From assembly GCA_964019155.1 (NCBI GenBank), contig OZ025245.1, positions 8,646,431 to 8,710,430 on the forward strand: 64,000 nucleotides of DNA, given 5' to 3'. This DNA comes from Osedax fenrisi. Taxonomy: Eukaryota; Annelida; Polychaeta; Sabellida; Siboglinidae. Under the pieces are notes generated by a model. That model worked only from the letters and a program-made list of their open reading frames with translations. It did no database searches and had not been told where the DNA came from. How positions within the stretch are numbered: the first letter of the stretch is position 1; every line of letters begins with the position of its first letter. Of this stretch, positions 51,409 to 62,830 are shown one piece after another. A program made the translations under genes and the position numbers.

Positions 51409-51478
51409 CCTTCAGAAAGATTCGAACTCTCGACCTTCTGCTTAGAGAGCACGCTCTTGCACCACTGAGCCACATCCC
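51409..51478 (-). repeat. tRNA-like segment (SINE head), Arg-UCU type
   Basis: On the - strand GGGATGTGGCTCAGTGGTGC starts a tRNA-like sequence with D stem GCTC/GAGC, an anticodon loop TCTCTAA (TCT, arginine) and T arm GAGAG-TTCGAAT-CTTTC. The acceptor stem does not pair and the anticodon stem is weak, so I do not call a functional tRNA. It is a tRNA-derived SINE head or tRNA pseudogene. Confidence 0.55.
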
Positions 51479-51503
51479 ATGTTTTATATATTATACTATT
51501 TAC

Positions 51504-52245
51504 TGTAGCATATTTATGACGTATAGTATTATACATATATAATATATTGATTCTACTTGAAATTAAATGGATATTCTAAAACTATATCGATCTCATTCGT
51601 ACGTAACATATTCGAATTATAATAGAGTAATTTCTGTAATAATTTAAATTTAATTAAAAATAAAATTTATTAAATACTTCATTGTATAGTTACTATAACG
51701 GATAGCATATTAATGACGTATAGTATTATACATATATAATATATTGATTCTACTTGAAATTAAATGGACATTCTAAAACTATATCGATCTCATTCGTACG
51801 TAACATATTCGAATTATAATCGAGTAATTTCTGTAATAATTTAAATTTAATTAAAAATAAAATTTATTAACGAATACTTCATTGTACAGTTACTATAACG
51901 GATAGCATATTAATGACGTATAGTATTATACATATATAATATATTGATTCTACTTGAAATTAAATGGATATTCTAAAACTATATCGATCTCATTCGTACG
52001 TAACATATTCGAATTATAATCGAGTAATTTCTGATAGTAATAATTTAAATTTAATTAAAAATAAAATTTATTAACGAATACTTCATTGTACAGTTACTAT
52101 AACGGATAGCATATTAATGACGTATAGTATTATACATATATAATATATTGATTCTACTTGAAATTAAATGGACATTCTAAAACTATATCGATCTCATTCG
52201 TACGTAACATATTCGAATTATAATCGAGTAATTTCTGATAGTAAT
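51504..52245. repeat. Tandem array, ~200-bp unit, inverted arm
   Basis: Same unit as 50238-50911 in reverse orientation, with ends (ATTTCTG) at about 51636, 51833, 52033 and 52237. Together the two arms can fold into a stem of roughly 700 bp with a 0.6-kb loop. Confidence 0.9.
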
Positions 52246-52297
52246 AATTTAAAATTATTTATTTATAATATATATCTTATATTTATATATATACACA

Positions 52298-52341
<44 letters not shown>

Positions 52342-53199
52342 CATATATACATTATATACATGTATGCTTATTATATATAATATATTATATATTATATATT
52401 ATATCTGAATAATCGCGTATGAATATAAATTATATTGCAAATCATTTAAATGCATAACACATCACTGAATGTAACGAGCCTATAGCAAACTATTTTGCGC
52501 GCGCGCGCAGTATATTTAAAGTTCATGTCCTTGCATTGCAGTGTTGCAGTCGAATTCTTGTTATGATCCGTTTTTTTTATATTTTTTTATTTAATTTTTT
52601 TTGTTCACATTTTTTAAATATTAAATTATGGTCATAATCTTATATAATGATATACAAGTATAACAATATAATATTATTGACTATTTATGTATACAAAATA
52701 ACATGTGGATTTGTTCAAATTTATTAAATATTTTACATTTTTATTAATAAAAATAAAAATATATTAATTGCACAATTATGTTTATTTACATCCAGATAAT
52801 AGTAATACTGTTGTATAACATTGTAGAATGTTGGTAGTTTATTACTTAATATGGGTCCGGGCTGTAATAGTTGATAAAATGTCGATTTATCTCTTAAATT
52901 CATGTTAAATATTTATAATTACAATAATATTTATTAAAGTATTTAAAAAATAAAATATTGCGCATGACAGGTATACAAAATAAACACAGGGAGAATTGGG
53001 ATTGACTGATTGCTTACACTTATTTTTATTTCACCCATAGCACCCTCAATACTTAATTTAAAAATCTAAAACTTTGTTTCCATCATTATTTTACTATATA
53101 CTATATATATTTTGTGAGGAAGGTAAAACTGATATTCTGGTCACAAAACGCTCCACCTTACCGTACGGTACGGCCCGTACCCGACCAGGCTTTGCTCGG

Positions 53200-53690
53200 T
53201 TTTTGATTGATTGTTTATCTATTATTTATTAATTATAGTTATTCTTTATTCTGGATTGTTTTTTTTTAATATTTAAAAAAATAAAAAAATATATTTTAAA
53301 AATATGTCGAAAAATATTTTTTTTAAATGGTGAAAAATATTTTTTTTAAATATAAAAATATTTCAAAAAATATTGTTTTTTTTAATATTTCAAAAATAGT
53401 TGTAAAATATAAGAAAATATTTAAAAAAATACAAAATATATTTTAAAATATTATAAAATATATTTTTAAATATTAAAAAATATGTCGAAAAATAATTTTA
53501 AAATGTCGAAAAATATATTTTTTAAAATATATAAAAATGTCATTAAAAATATCGAAAAAATATTTCAAAAAAGCGTCGCGAAATATTTTACATGACAAAA
53601 AGTAAATGTTTCGACGTATTTTGGAAAATTTAGCTAGCCCAAAGACCATTCTGGTGATAATGAGAACTATAAGTTCCCAAATATTACTAA
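53200..53690. other. Low-complexity A/T-rich region
   Basis: Degenerate repeats of AAAAATATTTTTTTTAAAT and 'GTCGAAAAAT' words; no gene. Confidence 0.7.
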
Positions 53691-54232
53691 ATATAATTCG
53701 GAACCAAAGCGTCCAAAAGCGTCGATAGAGCGACGAATTCAATATGATTCGGAACTGAAGCGCCCAAAAGCGTCGATAAAGCGACGAATTCAATATGATT
53801 CGGAACTGAAGCGTCCAAAAGCGTCCAAAAAGCGACCAATATATCGATTCGGAATCAAAGCGTCCAACAGCGTCGATAAAGCGACGAATTCAATATGATT
53901 CGGAACTAAAGCGCCCAAAAGCGTCGATAAAGCGACGAATTCAATATGATTCGGAACTGAAGCGCCCAAAAACGTCGAAAAAGTGACCAATATATCGATT
54001 CGGAATCAAAGCGTCCAAAAGCGTCGATAAAGCGACGAATTCAATATGATTCGGAACTGAAGCGCCCAAAAGCGTCGATAAAGCGACGAATTCAATATGA
54101 TTCGGAACTGAAGCGCCCAAAAGCGTCGAAAAAGCGACCAAAATATCGATTCGGAATCAAAGCGTCCAAAAGCGTCGAAAAAGCGCCCATAAATTCTCAA
54201 AAGCGTCCAAAAGCGTCGATAAATTGTTTGCT
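53690..54232. repeat. ~50-bp tandem array with inverse GTTTGCTGGG terminus
   Basis: About nine units built on AAAGCGTCGATAAAGCGACG and AATTCAATATGATTCGGAAC, alternating with a CAATATATCGATTCGGAATC variant. It ends ATTGTTTGCTGGG, the inverse of the start at 42988. Same repeat family as 42988-43430, more homogenised. Confidence 0.85.
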
Positions 54233-54235
54233 GGG

Positions 54236-55060
54236 TAACTTAAATACACTTCCGATCCTAATTTTGCTCCAAATCTTATGTCTAACTGTATTAAATCTAT
54301 CTACAATTGGCTTTCAATTAAATATCTCTATCACTGAATCCCATTACAACAGAAACTATATTTCTTTATCTCATTTTATGATATATTATATTCTGATAAT
54401 GTTAAATATCTTGGTGTTTATTTTGACAGTTCTCTATATCTTCATCGTCACATCTAAAATATTCTTCAATCTATGAACTATCATCATCAATCTTTCCATA
54501 TAATCTGTAATTCCATCCCTGTAATTTAGTGTATCTATATATTTTATAACTATCGTCTAATGTTTTATATTACCTATCTTGTAATATTCTTACTTTCTTC
54601 GTACCTGACTATCAAATTAACAAATTACAAATACATCAGAATTCGTTAATTTTTAAAAAGTAATGTTTCTTTCAAATATATATTTATCCATATTTAAAGA
54701 GAAAACCCGAGAAAATATTACCACTTCATTTCGAGCCAAGTTATTTTTACTAACTTATAATTGTTAAGATAGTTAACTATCTTCACCTTATCCGACCTAG
54801 ATATATATATATATATATATCATCCTTGATTTATATCCCTTCTTATAATATCTATCTCCGTTCTACTAATTATTACTTTATACATCTACCCTCTAAACTT
54901 AATCTACATTCCACTAATATTCGTGCATAGCATAAAGCCGTCCTTTATCATTGTAATAAACTACCCAATACTCAATCTACTAACTCATTTAAATCTATAT
55001 TAAAAACTATACACTACTGCATTTCAATTCTACTATGATAAATATTTATATCATATATTA
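54236..55060 (+). mobile_element. CR1/L2-like LINE, 3' part of ORF2
   Basis: Reads SDPNFAPNLMSNCIKSIYNW (54253-54312), then NVKYLGVYFDSSLYLHRHI (54397-54453), and near the end CNKLPNTQSTNSFKSILKT (54949-55005). These are the post-catalytic and C-terminal blocks of CR1/L2-type reverse transcriptases. The segment resumes almost where remnant D (ending about 43550 after a YIDD box) stops, so the two may be halves of one LINE. Confidence 0.6.
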
Positions 55061-56640
55061 ATGTTGACTTTCTGTATTCCTATTGTTCGTATTTTATTTT
55101 TTTTCTTTTATGTTCCTTTTATTTATATTTGTTTTTACTTTTGATACTAGATTACTCTGGCACAAAGATTTGTTAACTAAATTTAATTTAATCATCTATA
55201 TATTATTTATAAACTCTGAAAATTGTATAAAGATTTATTGAATGGTTCAAAAAGAGGAATCTTCCAAACATTGTAAATTGTGTAAAAAACATATATTTAG
55301 ATATTATAAGATATCTAAAGTTGTATGTAATAAATATTAATGTTTATTATATTGTGCACAGGAGTATGTATATAATGCACATATAATCACTCATAGTTAC
55401 TCTTGAACGACATATTATATATCATTTAAATATGATGAATTATATTTTAATATTATAAATTAAACTAATTTTTGAAAACAAAATGAAACAAACACATTAG
55501 CCTCTCTCTCACCTTAACAGATAGAACTAATAGATACAAATACAAGTAAGGACAACCATAAGTTAGGTTATAAAGATATAGAATTCAATTATAAATAACA
55601 ATATATATATACAATATTCAAGTGTTATTTTTTATAAATAATATACAATTTATAATTGCCTTATTTCTTTTAATCAATATTCAATTTATTATATAATTTA
55701 AGTTAGGAATGTTATAATTTACATATACTATTTTTTGGATTAAAACAGAATGATTGAAGGATTTGTACAATATTTTATGTTAATTGTTTGAAATTGTCAT
55801 ATTAATTAATTTAATATATATAATACTTGAATATGATAATTATAAATTGAAAATATGATAAATATTATAAATTGTTAAATATGCATTGTAAATTTATTTA
55901 TATTAATAATCACAATTTACTTTATATAATATATATTTTATATTACTAAAATTGTATATGAATATATTTTAAATTTTGTTAAGAATATGAAATAATTAAA
56001 ATGGAATAATCACAATTTATGTAGAATTATTAATCACATGTTAACATAAATATATATAGTTATATGCTCACATTAAATATGTTATGCTATGCGTTGAATT
56101 AGTATGGTCAATATTCAAAATATAGTTATTTATGTGTAGCTTATAAAATTAATACCGTTAAATTACAATTTATTGTTAATAATTTATATTACTTAAATAA
56201 AATAATTATATTTGACAATACACTTATCTATTTCAAAACATTCGTAATCCATTGAATATATATATAAATATTGCATATTTAAATATAATCGAATAAATTA
56301 AATATGTATCAATATTAATAATATTCGTAAACAAAGATAACAATGTATTTACGTCATATTCGCGTGGATTCGGACAATCACTTCTACTATTGTATTATAG
56401 ATGAGAGATTTACCTTCAACCAAAGTTATCCATGATTACCAACACTAGAATGTTCCGTGACCTTTACATCAACATGTAAACAATGTAGTATGTGCATTAT
56501 AATGCCCACAAGCCAATAGCCTACGAACATCATATAATACTGTATAAACATTATAGAATCTCTATCCGTTAACGGATGGCCGAGTAGAACGGGCGAGGCC
56601 TCGATGCCGCGTAGATGACCACAACAGGGGGTCAAGGTCA
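55061..56640. other. AT-rich intergenic region
   Basis: No gene found; probably includes the UPF3 3' UTR on the - strand. 56410-56640 is more GC-rich but the open frame there is short and does not look like a protein. Confidence 0.6.
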
Positions 56641-56642
56641 CA

Positions 56643-57719
56643 TCAGGGGTGGTCACCGGTTTGTTTACTCCTACGTTCCGCGAGTCGTTTGCTCGGGTCG
56701 TACAATTGCATCGTGGGTCTGTCCTTATATCGACTGGGCGGTTCTTTGGGTCGGTCGCGTTTCTTAGACCCCGCCCCTCGTTTCGGTGACGAGTCTTTAC
56801 CGCGCCCCGCCCCCAATCTCAGCTCTTTCATCGACTCGCGAATAGACTCCGGGTTGTCGGTGGTTCTAGAGTAACGAGATGATCTCTTAACGGGTTCGGC
56901 GGCTTCCCGTCTCCTCCTCTCCCGTCTCACTCTGTTCCTACTAGCGTTATCGCTGATGCGGCGACCCTTATCGTCGTCGTGTCTACCACTAGATGCCGCG
57001 TCCCCATTCTTACCGCGCCCCATTATCGTCATCTTCTTATCGGCGTCGCCCCTCTCAGTAACCCCCGCAGCAGCAGCAGCAGCGTGTTGTTCCTGTCTCT
57101 TCTCGTGCCGTCGATGTTGACTAGCCAAGCCGCGCCGTCTCTGATAGCGAGCGCTGTACTCGGCGTTGTTACGGACGCGCGTCTCGTATCGGCCTTCCTT
57201 GTTCAGCTTCAGATACTGCACGAGGGGAGTGTTCTCGGCCCGGCGCTCTTTCTCTTTATCGCCCGCAGCCACCAGTTCGTCGAGCATCATTTCAGGAAGG
57301 AGGTTCACCGGGCTATCGACGGCTGCGGCTGCCGCGTCTTCGAGTCGTTTCAGGTAACGAGTGTACGTGGTATCCGCTGACATGGTGTTCATCTTGACGT
57401 CGGTTTTAGGTCGGGTGGTCGGCATCTTGCAGTAGGGCGCGTATTCTACGATGGCGTGGTATTCGCCGCCCGTACCGCTGATGAAGACGTAGTCGTCCCA
57501 GCGTCGGGCGAACGGTTCGATGTCGATACAGTCGAGGAAGTCGAGGTAGGCGCGGTTGTAGCGACGCTCGGCCTTGAACTGTGACACGCCGACGCAGAAT
57601 AGGCAGGAGCGGACGTCCGGCATCGGGGACAGGGCTTCGAGGAGTTGTTCCTCGTCCATATCGGGCGGTAGGTGGCGGATCACTACCTTGGAGGGTAGCA
57701 CTTGGTGACCTTTTGACAT
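56643..57719 (-). CDS. UPF3: UPF3 nonsense-mediated mRNA decay factor
   Basis: 358 codons, single exon, ATG at 57719, TGA ending at 56643. UPF3 bridges the exon junction complex to UPF2/UPF1 in nonsense-mediated decay and shuttles between nucleus and cytoplasm. The N-terminal RRM-like Smg4/UPF3 domain is clear: KVVIRHLPPDMDEEQLLEAL (11-30), NRAYLDFLDCIDI, DDYVFISGTGGEYHAIVEYA and PYCKMP to about 100. The middle is a charged Arg/Lys/Glu-rich region with Ala runs, one encoded by a GCTGCT-type repeat (57065-57085). The C-terminal exon-junction binding motif, KDRPTMQLYDPSKR, is conserved about 27 residues from the end. Shorter than human UPF3B (483 aa), mainly in the linker. No intron is seen, whereas vertebrate orthologues have many; an intron-poor lineage or a retrocopy could explain that. 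The intact frame and both functional ends argue for a working gene. Confidence 0.93.
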   Translation of the reverse strand: MSKGHQVLPSKVVIRHLPPDMDEEQLLEALSPMPDVRSCLFCVGVSQFKAERRYNRAYLDFLDCIDIEPFARRWDDYVFISGTGGEYHAIVEYAPYCKMPTTRPKTDVKMNTMSADTTYTRYLKRLEDAAAAAVDSPVNLLPEMMLDELVAAGDKEKERRAENTPLVQYLKLNKEGRYETRVRNNAEYSARYQRRRGLASQHRRHEKRQEQHAAAAAAGVTERGDADKKMTIMGRGKNGDAASSGRHDDDKGRRISDNASRNRVRRERRRREAAEPVKRSSRYSRTTDNPESIRESMKELRLGAGRGKDSSPKRGAGSKKRDRPKEPPSRYKDRPTMQLYDPSKRLAERRSKQTGDHP

Positions 57720-57920
57720 AGCGGTCGGCGGGTGGGTGTGGATGAGTTCTGCGTGTGTGAACGGTCGAGTGTTATATAGGTTATATAGTAGATGATTGCT
57801 TATTTACTATACTCGATGTCCTTATTTAATAGACATAATAATATAATTTAATAGACAAGAATATATGTGTTTGTTAGACTACCCACTATACTTAATATTA
57901 TAGGTTTTTTAGACTATCAA

Positions 57921-57951
<31 letters not shown>

Positions 57952-59098
57952 AGTATTATTATTATTATGAGCATGGGCATATTACAATTAAAAAATTCTA
58001 AAATAACTTTACAATAAATTGATTAAGTAAATTTGTTAGTTAAATTCTTATTAGCTAGTTAGCTTGATAATTATTGATAAATTATTTAAGAATATATATA
58101 GTAGTATTATATAATCGAAAGTATAAAGTATAAATATTTGCTAACGGTAACATACGTTATAGAAATAAACAAAGAATAATACGAAATTTAAACGTTTTAC
58201 AGTTACTGTAAAAATAAATGAAGAATAATAGAAATATATTATATTTTAAAAAATAAACGAAAAATTATCGAAAATAGAAATAAAATATAGCGTAAACATA
58301 ATCGAAAATAGAAATAAAATACATTGTTTTTTAAATGAAATCGTAATATTTAATAACTATTTTACTTTATTGAATTATTCTTATCTTTGTAACAGAACAA
58401 GTTAAAACTTGTTATTATAATAATTATATTGTATATTATTAATATGATAACTACTATTATATACATAAATACATGCATATTATACCATTATGTTTATATT
58501 AAAATAGGAAATTAATTGAAATTAACTGAACTATAGGTCACAATGCTATATTTTGAGGAATTTGATGATGTATAGCATTATTTATTTCCATTTTACAAAT
58601 GGTAAACTCACGAATAAATGCTGACGAAGCTCTCGTATTAGTATTGAATTTGGGTACAGATGAGTCAATTAATTTATAAAATTTGTAAAATATCTTATTA
58701 ATTAATATATATTAAAAATGTAATCAATATATATCTATATATTTATATACATTTTAATATATTTTAGAGTATATTTTTTTAAAAACATGCATATAATTTT
58801 TTTAAATATAAATAATCTCCGAGCATTTAGTGCAGTATTATTTAAAATGACTAGTTATTACGGTTAATAATATATTGTGAGGTAATGTTAGGCACGAGAT
58901 ATAGGAGAAGTAGTAGTAATTTATAGGGGGATTAAGTACATCATAGATATGGTAGCACTAGAGGTAGCTAATAGATCAATGACTATCATTTTCATTATGA
59001 TATAAAGACAAGAACTATAGTGAGATATATCATGTATTCTAAGCGAACGAAGACTGTGATTTAAATGAATACGGCTTGGACATAAGCGATGATATCTT

Positions 59099-59100
<2 letters not shown>
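57720..59100. other. UPF3 upstream region and AT-rich intergenic DNA
   Basis: 57720-57770 is GC-rich (GTCGGCGGGTGGGTGTG), a likely 5' UTR or promoter for UPF3. No TATA element could be set with confidence. Beyond it no gene is seen; short TA tracts at 57920-57941. Confidence 0.5.
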
Positions 59101-59141
<41 letters not shown>

Positions 59142-59142
<1 letters not shown>

Positions 59143-59316
59143 GTTGGAGTTGATTTTAAATAATTATGGCCGCCTGGTTATGTCTAGCGATGGTGATATA
59201 ACGTTATATGTGAATTTATTGAACTCCACACATAACGTTATATCACTATCGCGAGACATAACCAGACGGCCATAATTATTTCAAAATTCACTCCAACCTA
59301 ATATATATATACATTA
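59142..59316. mobile_element. Foldback element with ~70-bp arms
   Basis: TTGGAGTTGATTTTAAATAA…GATATAACGTTATATGTG and its inverse copy (about 86% by eye) around GAATTTATTGAACTCC. The arms contain ATTATGGCCG and TGGTTATGTCT. It is flanked on the left by a (TA)n tract (59105-59139). Confidence 0.75.
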
Positions 59317-59707
59317 ATAACTCGAGCAAGTTAACGGCACACGTACGCATGTCTTTAATTAAAGTACATTCGCTGTAATGAACCAGTATCAAACAGCTAG
59401 ATTAACTTAAATAAATATGAAGTTCAAGTAAGTTTAGATAAATAGGCCTAGTTTTATAATGCTCATTAGTCGCATAATTCTCTATATAATATCTGATAAT
59501 CAATTACGTATACAATGTATACCATAAATACATTGAAATGTTTGATTATTTATATATATATATATATATATATTATATATTAAATTGCATTTAAAAATAT
59601 ATTTATTCTGATATATTTGTCCTTATATATGTATAAAGAAATATACATATTTATAATATTAGTATGAATTTATTATCTATAATATATATATATATATATA
59701 TTATATA
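59317..59707. other. AT-rich, no gene
   Basis: Nothing recognised apart from TA tracts (59549-59570, 59683-59707). Confidence 0.6.
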
Positions 59708-61499
59708 TAGGGGCGTCGGAAGGGGGGGGGGGCGGGGGGTATCGGACCCCCCCATTCAAAAATATGGGGGGGGCTAAGTATGTTTTGCCCCCCCATGAAA
59801 TATGTATTAATAAATGTTATATATATTAAATGTAGTATATTGTCTTTGTTAATACAAATTTTTTCTAAAGAATGTTACCAAACATATGGGGGGCTAAGTA
59901 TTGTTTGCCCCCCCCCCATCCATGAAATATGATAATATTCATAAGAGAATCTCTGAGAGATACTTGTTATATGGTGATATTAAGAATGAAATTATTCAAC
60001 TATATAAATCTAAATTATTAAAATTTGATTAAAATATATTAATGTGACTTTCTCAATTCAATGTGATGGAATTCAAGATATATCCGGAAGTGAGCACGGC
60101 ATTTTGGTGGTTCGTTATTTGACATAAAAACTAGAAATTAAAGATATATGCATTCGGAATATGCAATATGACTGAGGATACAACTTAGAAAATATAGAAA
60201 TTTAATGTTATCTGAACTTTAACATCTTAACTTGCCTATTTCTAAATTAAGAGGACAGTCATATGACGGTGCAGCTAATATGTCTGGTCAATATAATGTT
60301 GTAAATACTATAATTATGAATAGACAGCCTTTAACTGTGTATACACAATATAGAGCTCATCGCATAAACTTAATAGCATAATCGTTAGATATACAAGTTT
60401 TTATATTGATTCAAGGTTAATATCCTACTTTTATAAAAAATATTATATAAAATATAAAATAGCTTATAATAAATGTTTATTATAAAATATTATAATAATT
60501 TATTTTTATTTTAAATATATCTATTTTAATTTTCTAATTATATCTAATTCAGAGAATAATAATAAGACATATAATATAAATTATTATAAATATTTATGAG
60601 ATGAATAGTAATAAAAATGCAAAAGACATACATCTTATATAGATAACATAATATAACATTGTTAATGTTGTGTTAATATAAGAATTTGATTAGATATGAT
60701 AAATTAATATACTTTATCATTAATATTTAAAGAATAAAATATATTGAGTTGTTTGATTCCATAATGATGATAATCAAAACCAATTTTTATACTAAGGAAA
60801 CTTCCTTTATACATTCTTATAAATTAAAGGAATCATTATTACAAATAATATAATTCATGAAAAAAATTTTGTTTTTTTTAGATTAATCTTATTAATCCTA
60901 TTAATTTTCTACACTAAACATTAATAAAAAATGTATGAAGAATTAACGATTGAAATATCGAATTTCCATATGTTAAAATCAATCAATAAGTTCAATACCA
61001 TCTTATGAGGATAAACATATACATGATGGAAAAATCTCCTAAAATTAAAAAATATTTTCCGTCATAATATATTTGATCACACTTTTATTGGTTTGCCCCT
61101 CAAGTTCTGTGTCATGTTAGGGTGGATTTAGTAAGCTACGAATAATAAATACGTTGTTACGGTCTACTATGCTAGATAGTCGATTAAATGCATTGGCAAA
61201 TATCAATCAAAAAATAATTCACACAATTAAGATGGATATATTTATAAATAAAAATCTATATTTATATAATAATAAATTATGTAATGATTATTATTTATTT
61301 TATAATATATTCCTACTTAAGTATTGTTATAAAAATGTAATATTATTAATTGCATATTAAAGGGTTAACATAGACTAAAAAGGTATACGATATTAATAAG
61401 ATATAATTAGTAATTATATTAGTAATATATAATAGGATATATAATATAAAATATAAATAATTAGCCCCCCCCATACAAAATATCGTTCCGACACCCCTA
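59708..61499. mobile_element. hAT transposon with decayed transposase
   Basis: Inverted ends TAGGGGCGTCGGAA (59708-59721) and TTCCGACACCCCTA (61486-61499). Both are followed inside by long G/C runs (59722-59760; 61464-61471), a feature of hAT elements related to ZMYM/TTF-type transposases. The flanks are (TA)n, so the 8-bp duplication cannot be judged (ATTATATA / TATATATA). It contains fragments of a hAT transposase on the + strand. Confidence 0.85.
60062..61243 (+). pseudogene. hAT transposase fragments (ZMYM1/TTF-type)
   Basis: Three recognisable pieces. 60062-60127: CDGIQDISGSEHGILVVRYL, the block holding the first catalytic Asp in this family. 60232-60381: KLRGQSYDGAANMSGQYN then PLTVYTQYRAHRINL, matching the 'RGQ.YDGAANMSG' and 'H..AH.LNL' signatures. 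61085-61243: SSSVSC*GGFSKLRIINTLL followed by RSTMLDSRLNALA, the C-terminal dimerisation region, where TAG replaces the usual Glu. The intervening sequence is eroded and frames differ, so no active transposase can be made. The length between ends (1792 bp) also shows internal loss. Confidence 0.85.
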
Positions 61500-61520
61500 T
61501 ATATATATATATATATATAT

Positions 61521-62085
61521 ATTCATATTTTTATAGCACTACACTAGAAATATTATAAAATTTACACTACTAATAAATATACATATAGATATACTTGCTC
61601 AAATTTAACATTAAATTCTACTTCACATGAAGGTATCAATGCAGATCTATTGTATTTATGATAGTACTATTATTTAATTATGTAAACACCAGCCCAATAT
61701 AAAAATAGTTATTTTGTACTCGAATTATAGGAAATTCAGAAAATTACATACTAAATATTTAAAATCTATTAAAATCTATAGAAAAAAAGTGATTGAATGA
61801 ATATTATGTATTGATATGACATAATTATAAAATGTATATACATTGATATCTCTAGTAGAATATCCCACATTGTCCCTAATAGCACACTTCTTGTATTAAA
61901 TAAACATGTGTACTGTATGTTGTCAACACTGTTGAGAATATAGGTAGTATGTAGGGGTAAATGATACCGAGCTTTTGATGCAGAGAAATTACATTTTAAT
62001 ACTAATTTTTATATATTTCACATTTACATCAATTTAAAAAAAATAATCTGTGCCAACTTCGCGATTCAGTGAATAATAATGTAAA
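61521..62085. other. AT-rich, no gene
   Basis: No exon or clear repeat. Confidence 0.6.
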
Positions 62086-62086
62086 T

Positions 62087-62215
62087 TTCATCCAGTGGTG
62101 TAAATAATACCGATAAAAAAACGAGCCCGAGCTGAATCGAGACTCTAGCCAAACAAACCCGAGCCGAGACTCTAACAAAATGAGCCCGAGCCGAGTTGAG
62201 ATTTTAGGTAACTAA
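62087..62215. mobile_element. Isolated hAT-like end with GAGCCCGAGCCGAG repeats
   Basis: Starts CAGTGGTGTAAATAATACCG and contains three copies of an ACGAGCCCGAGCYGA-type word. CAGTGGTGTA starts and 'GAGCC' subterminal repeats are typical of hAT-derived elements. No opposite end seen. Confidence 0.5.
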
Positions 62216-62429
62216 GACTGAGACTGCATTATGCTTTAGATTTGAGAATCATTATATCACTAGTATGTGGTGAGATAATAAGGATAACCAAGAAAGTATT
62301 TGTGGATGACTTGCAAAGTAATTTAGAATGACTTCAAATTGAAAATTGTTAATTATCGTTTAATAATATTTATATATAATATAATTAATAATATTATATT
62401 TCTAGTATTAATATATATATATATATTAT

Positions 62430-62571
62430 AAAGTGAAGTCTGCAGATATATCAATTAATGTAATATATTATGTATATATACATTTATGTCGAATTGAATT
62501 AAATTCAATCAAATTCGGTCATTATGTAATATCGATATATCTGCATAAATAAATTGTTTTAGGCTTCACGT
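62430..62571. repeat. Imperfect inverted repeat (MITE-like)
   Basis: GTGAAGTCTGCAGATATATC (62432) pairs with GATATATCTGCATAA…TTAGGCTTCAC (62533-62570) with gaps. Confidence 0.6.
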
Positions 62572-62694
62572 TCTGTTGATTGCATAGCTATGTGTGTATT
62601 TCTATTTTGTAATTAAATGTTTTATCATTTGTATAAATTGTTATTCATTTTGTATTTTATATTTGTTATCGTGTGTCTATTTAGTGTCGTTATT

Positions 62695-62830
62695 TTCCTA
62701 TAAAAGGAACACCGCTCGGTGAGATCGATACACTTTCGGTTCTGCGTCTCACCGGGTTGGTATATATTGTCGTTATTACTATTATTATGTTTATGTTGTT
62801 ATATTCAACTGGTCTTTGTCAATAAATTTA
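62695..62830 (+). promoter_or_regulatory. TATA box, GC hairpin and AATAAA: solo-LTR-like segment
   Basis: TATAAAAGG (62699-62707), then a GC-rich hairpin CGGTGAGA…TCTCACCG (62716-62755), then CAATAAA at about 62820. This promoter-to-poly(A) spacing within about 120 bp resembles an LTR. LTR borders or a target duplication could not be fixed, and no gene follows. Confidence 0.35.

Larger units (their letters stand above)
49211..53168. mobile_element. 4-kb element with CCGTACGGTAAGGTGGAG termini
   Basis: CCGTACGGTAAGGTGGAG at 49211-49228 and its complement at 53151-53168. Weaker inverted similarity continues inside (TTTTACCTGCCTC / TTTTACCTTCCTC). A second inner inverted pair, GGATCATAACAAGAATTCGA (49878 and 52541-52570), encloses oppositely oriented ~200-bp arrays and two tRNA-like segments. 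No transposase found. Flanking duplication unclear. Confidence 0.6.

Noticed and set aside
51409..51478. Functional tRNA-Arg gene
   Set aside because: The acceptor stem does not pair, the anticodon stem has two mismatches and U33 is replaced; it fits a tRNA-derived repeat better.
53473..54200. Several FRRFWALQF-type frames on the - strand
   Set aside because: Encoded by the ~50-bp tandem array; no start, no conservation beyond the repeat.
56426..56656. 76-codon frame overlapping the UPF3 3' end
   Set aside because: Composition is not protein-like; it is probably 3' UTR of UPF3 on the same strand.
56979..57380. 133-codon frame on the + strand opposite UPF3
   Set aside because: Shadow of the UPF3 reading frame in GC-rich sequence.
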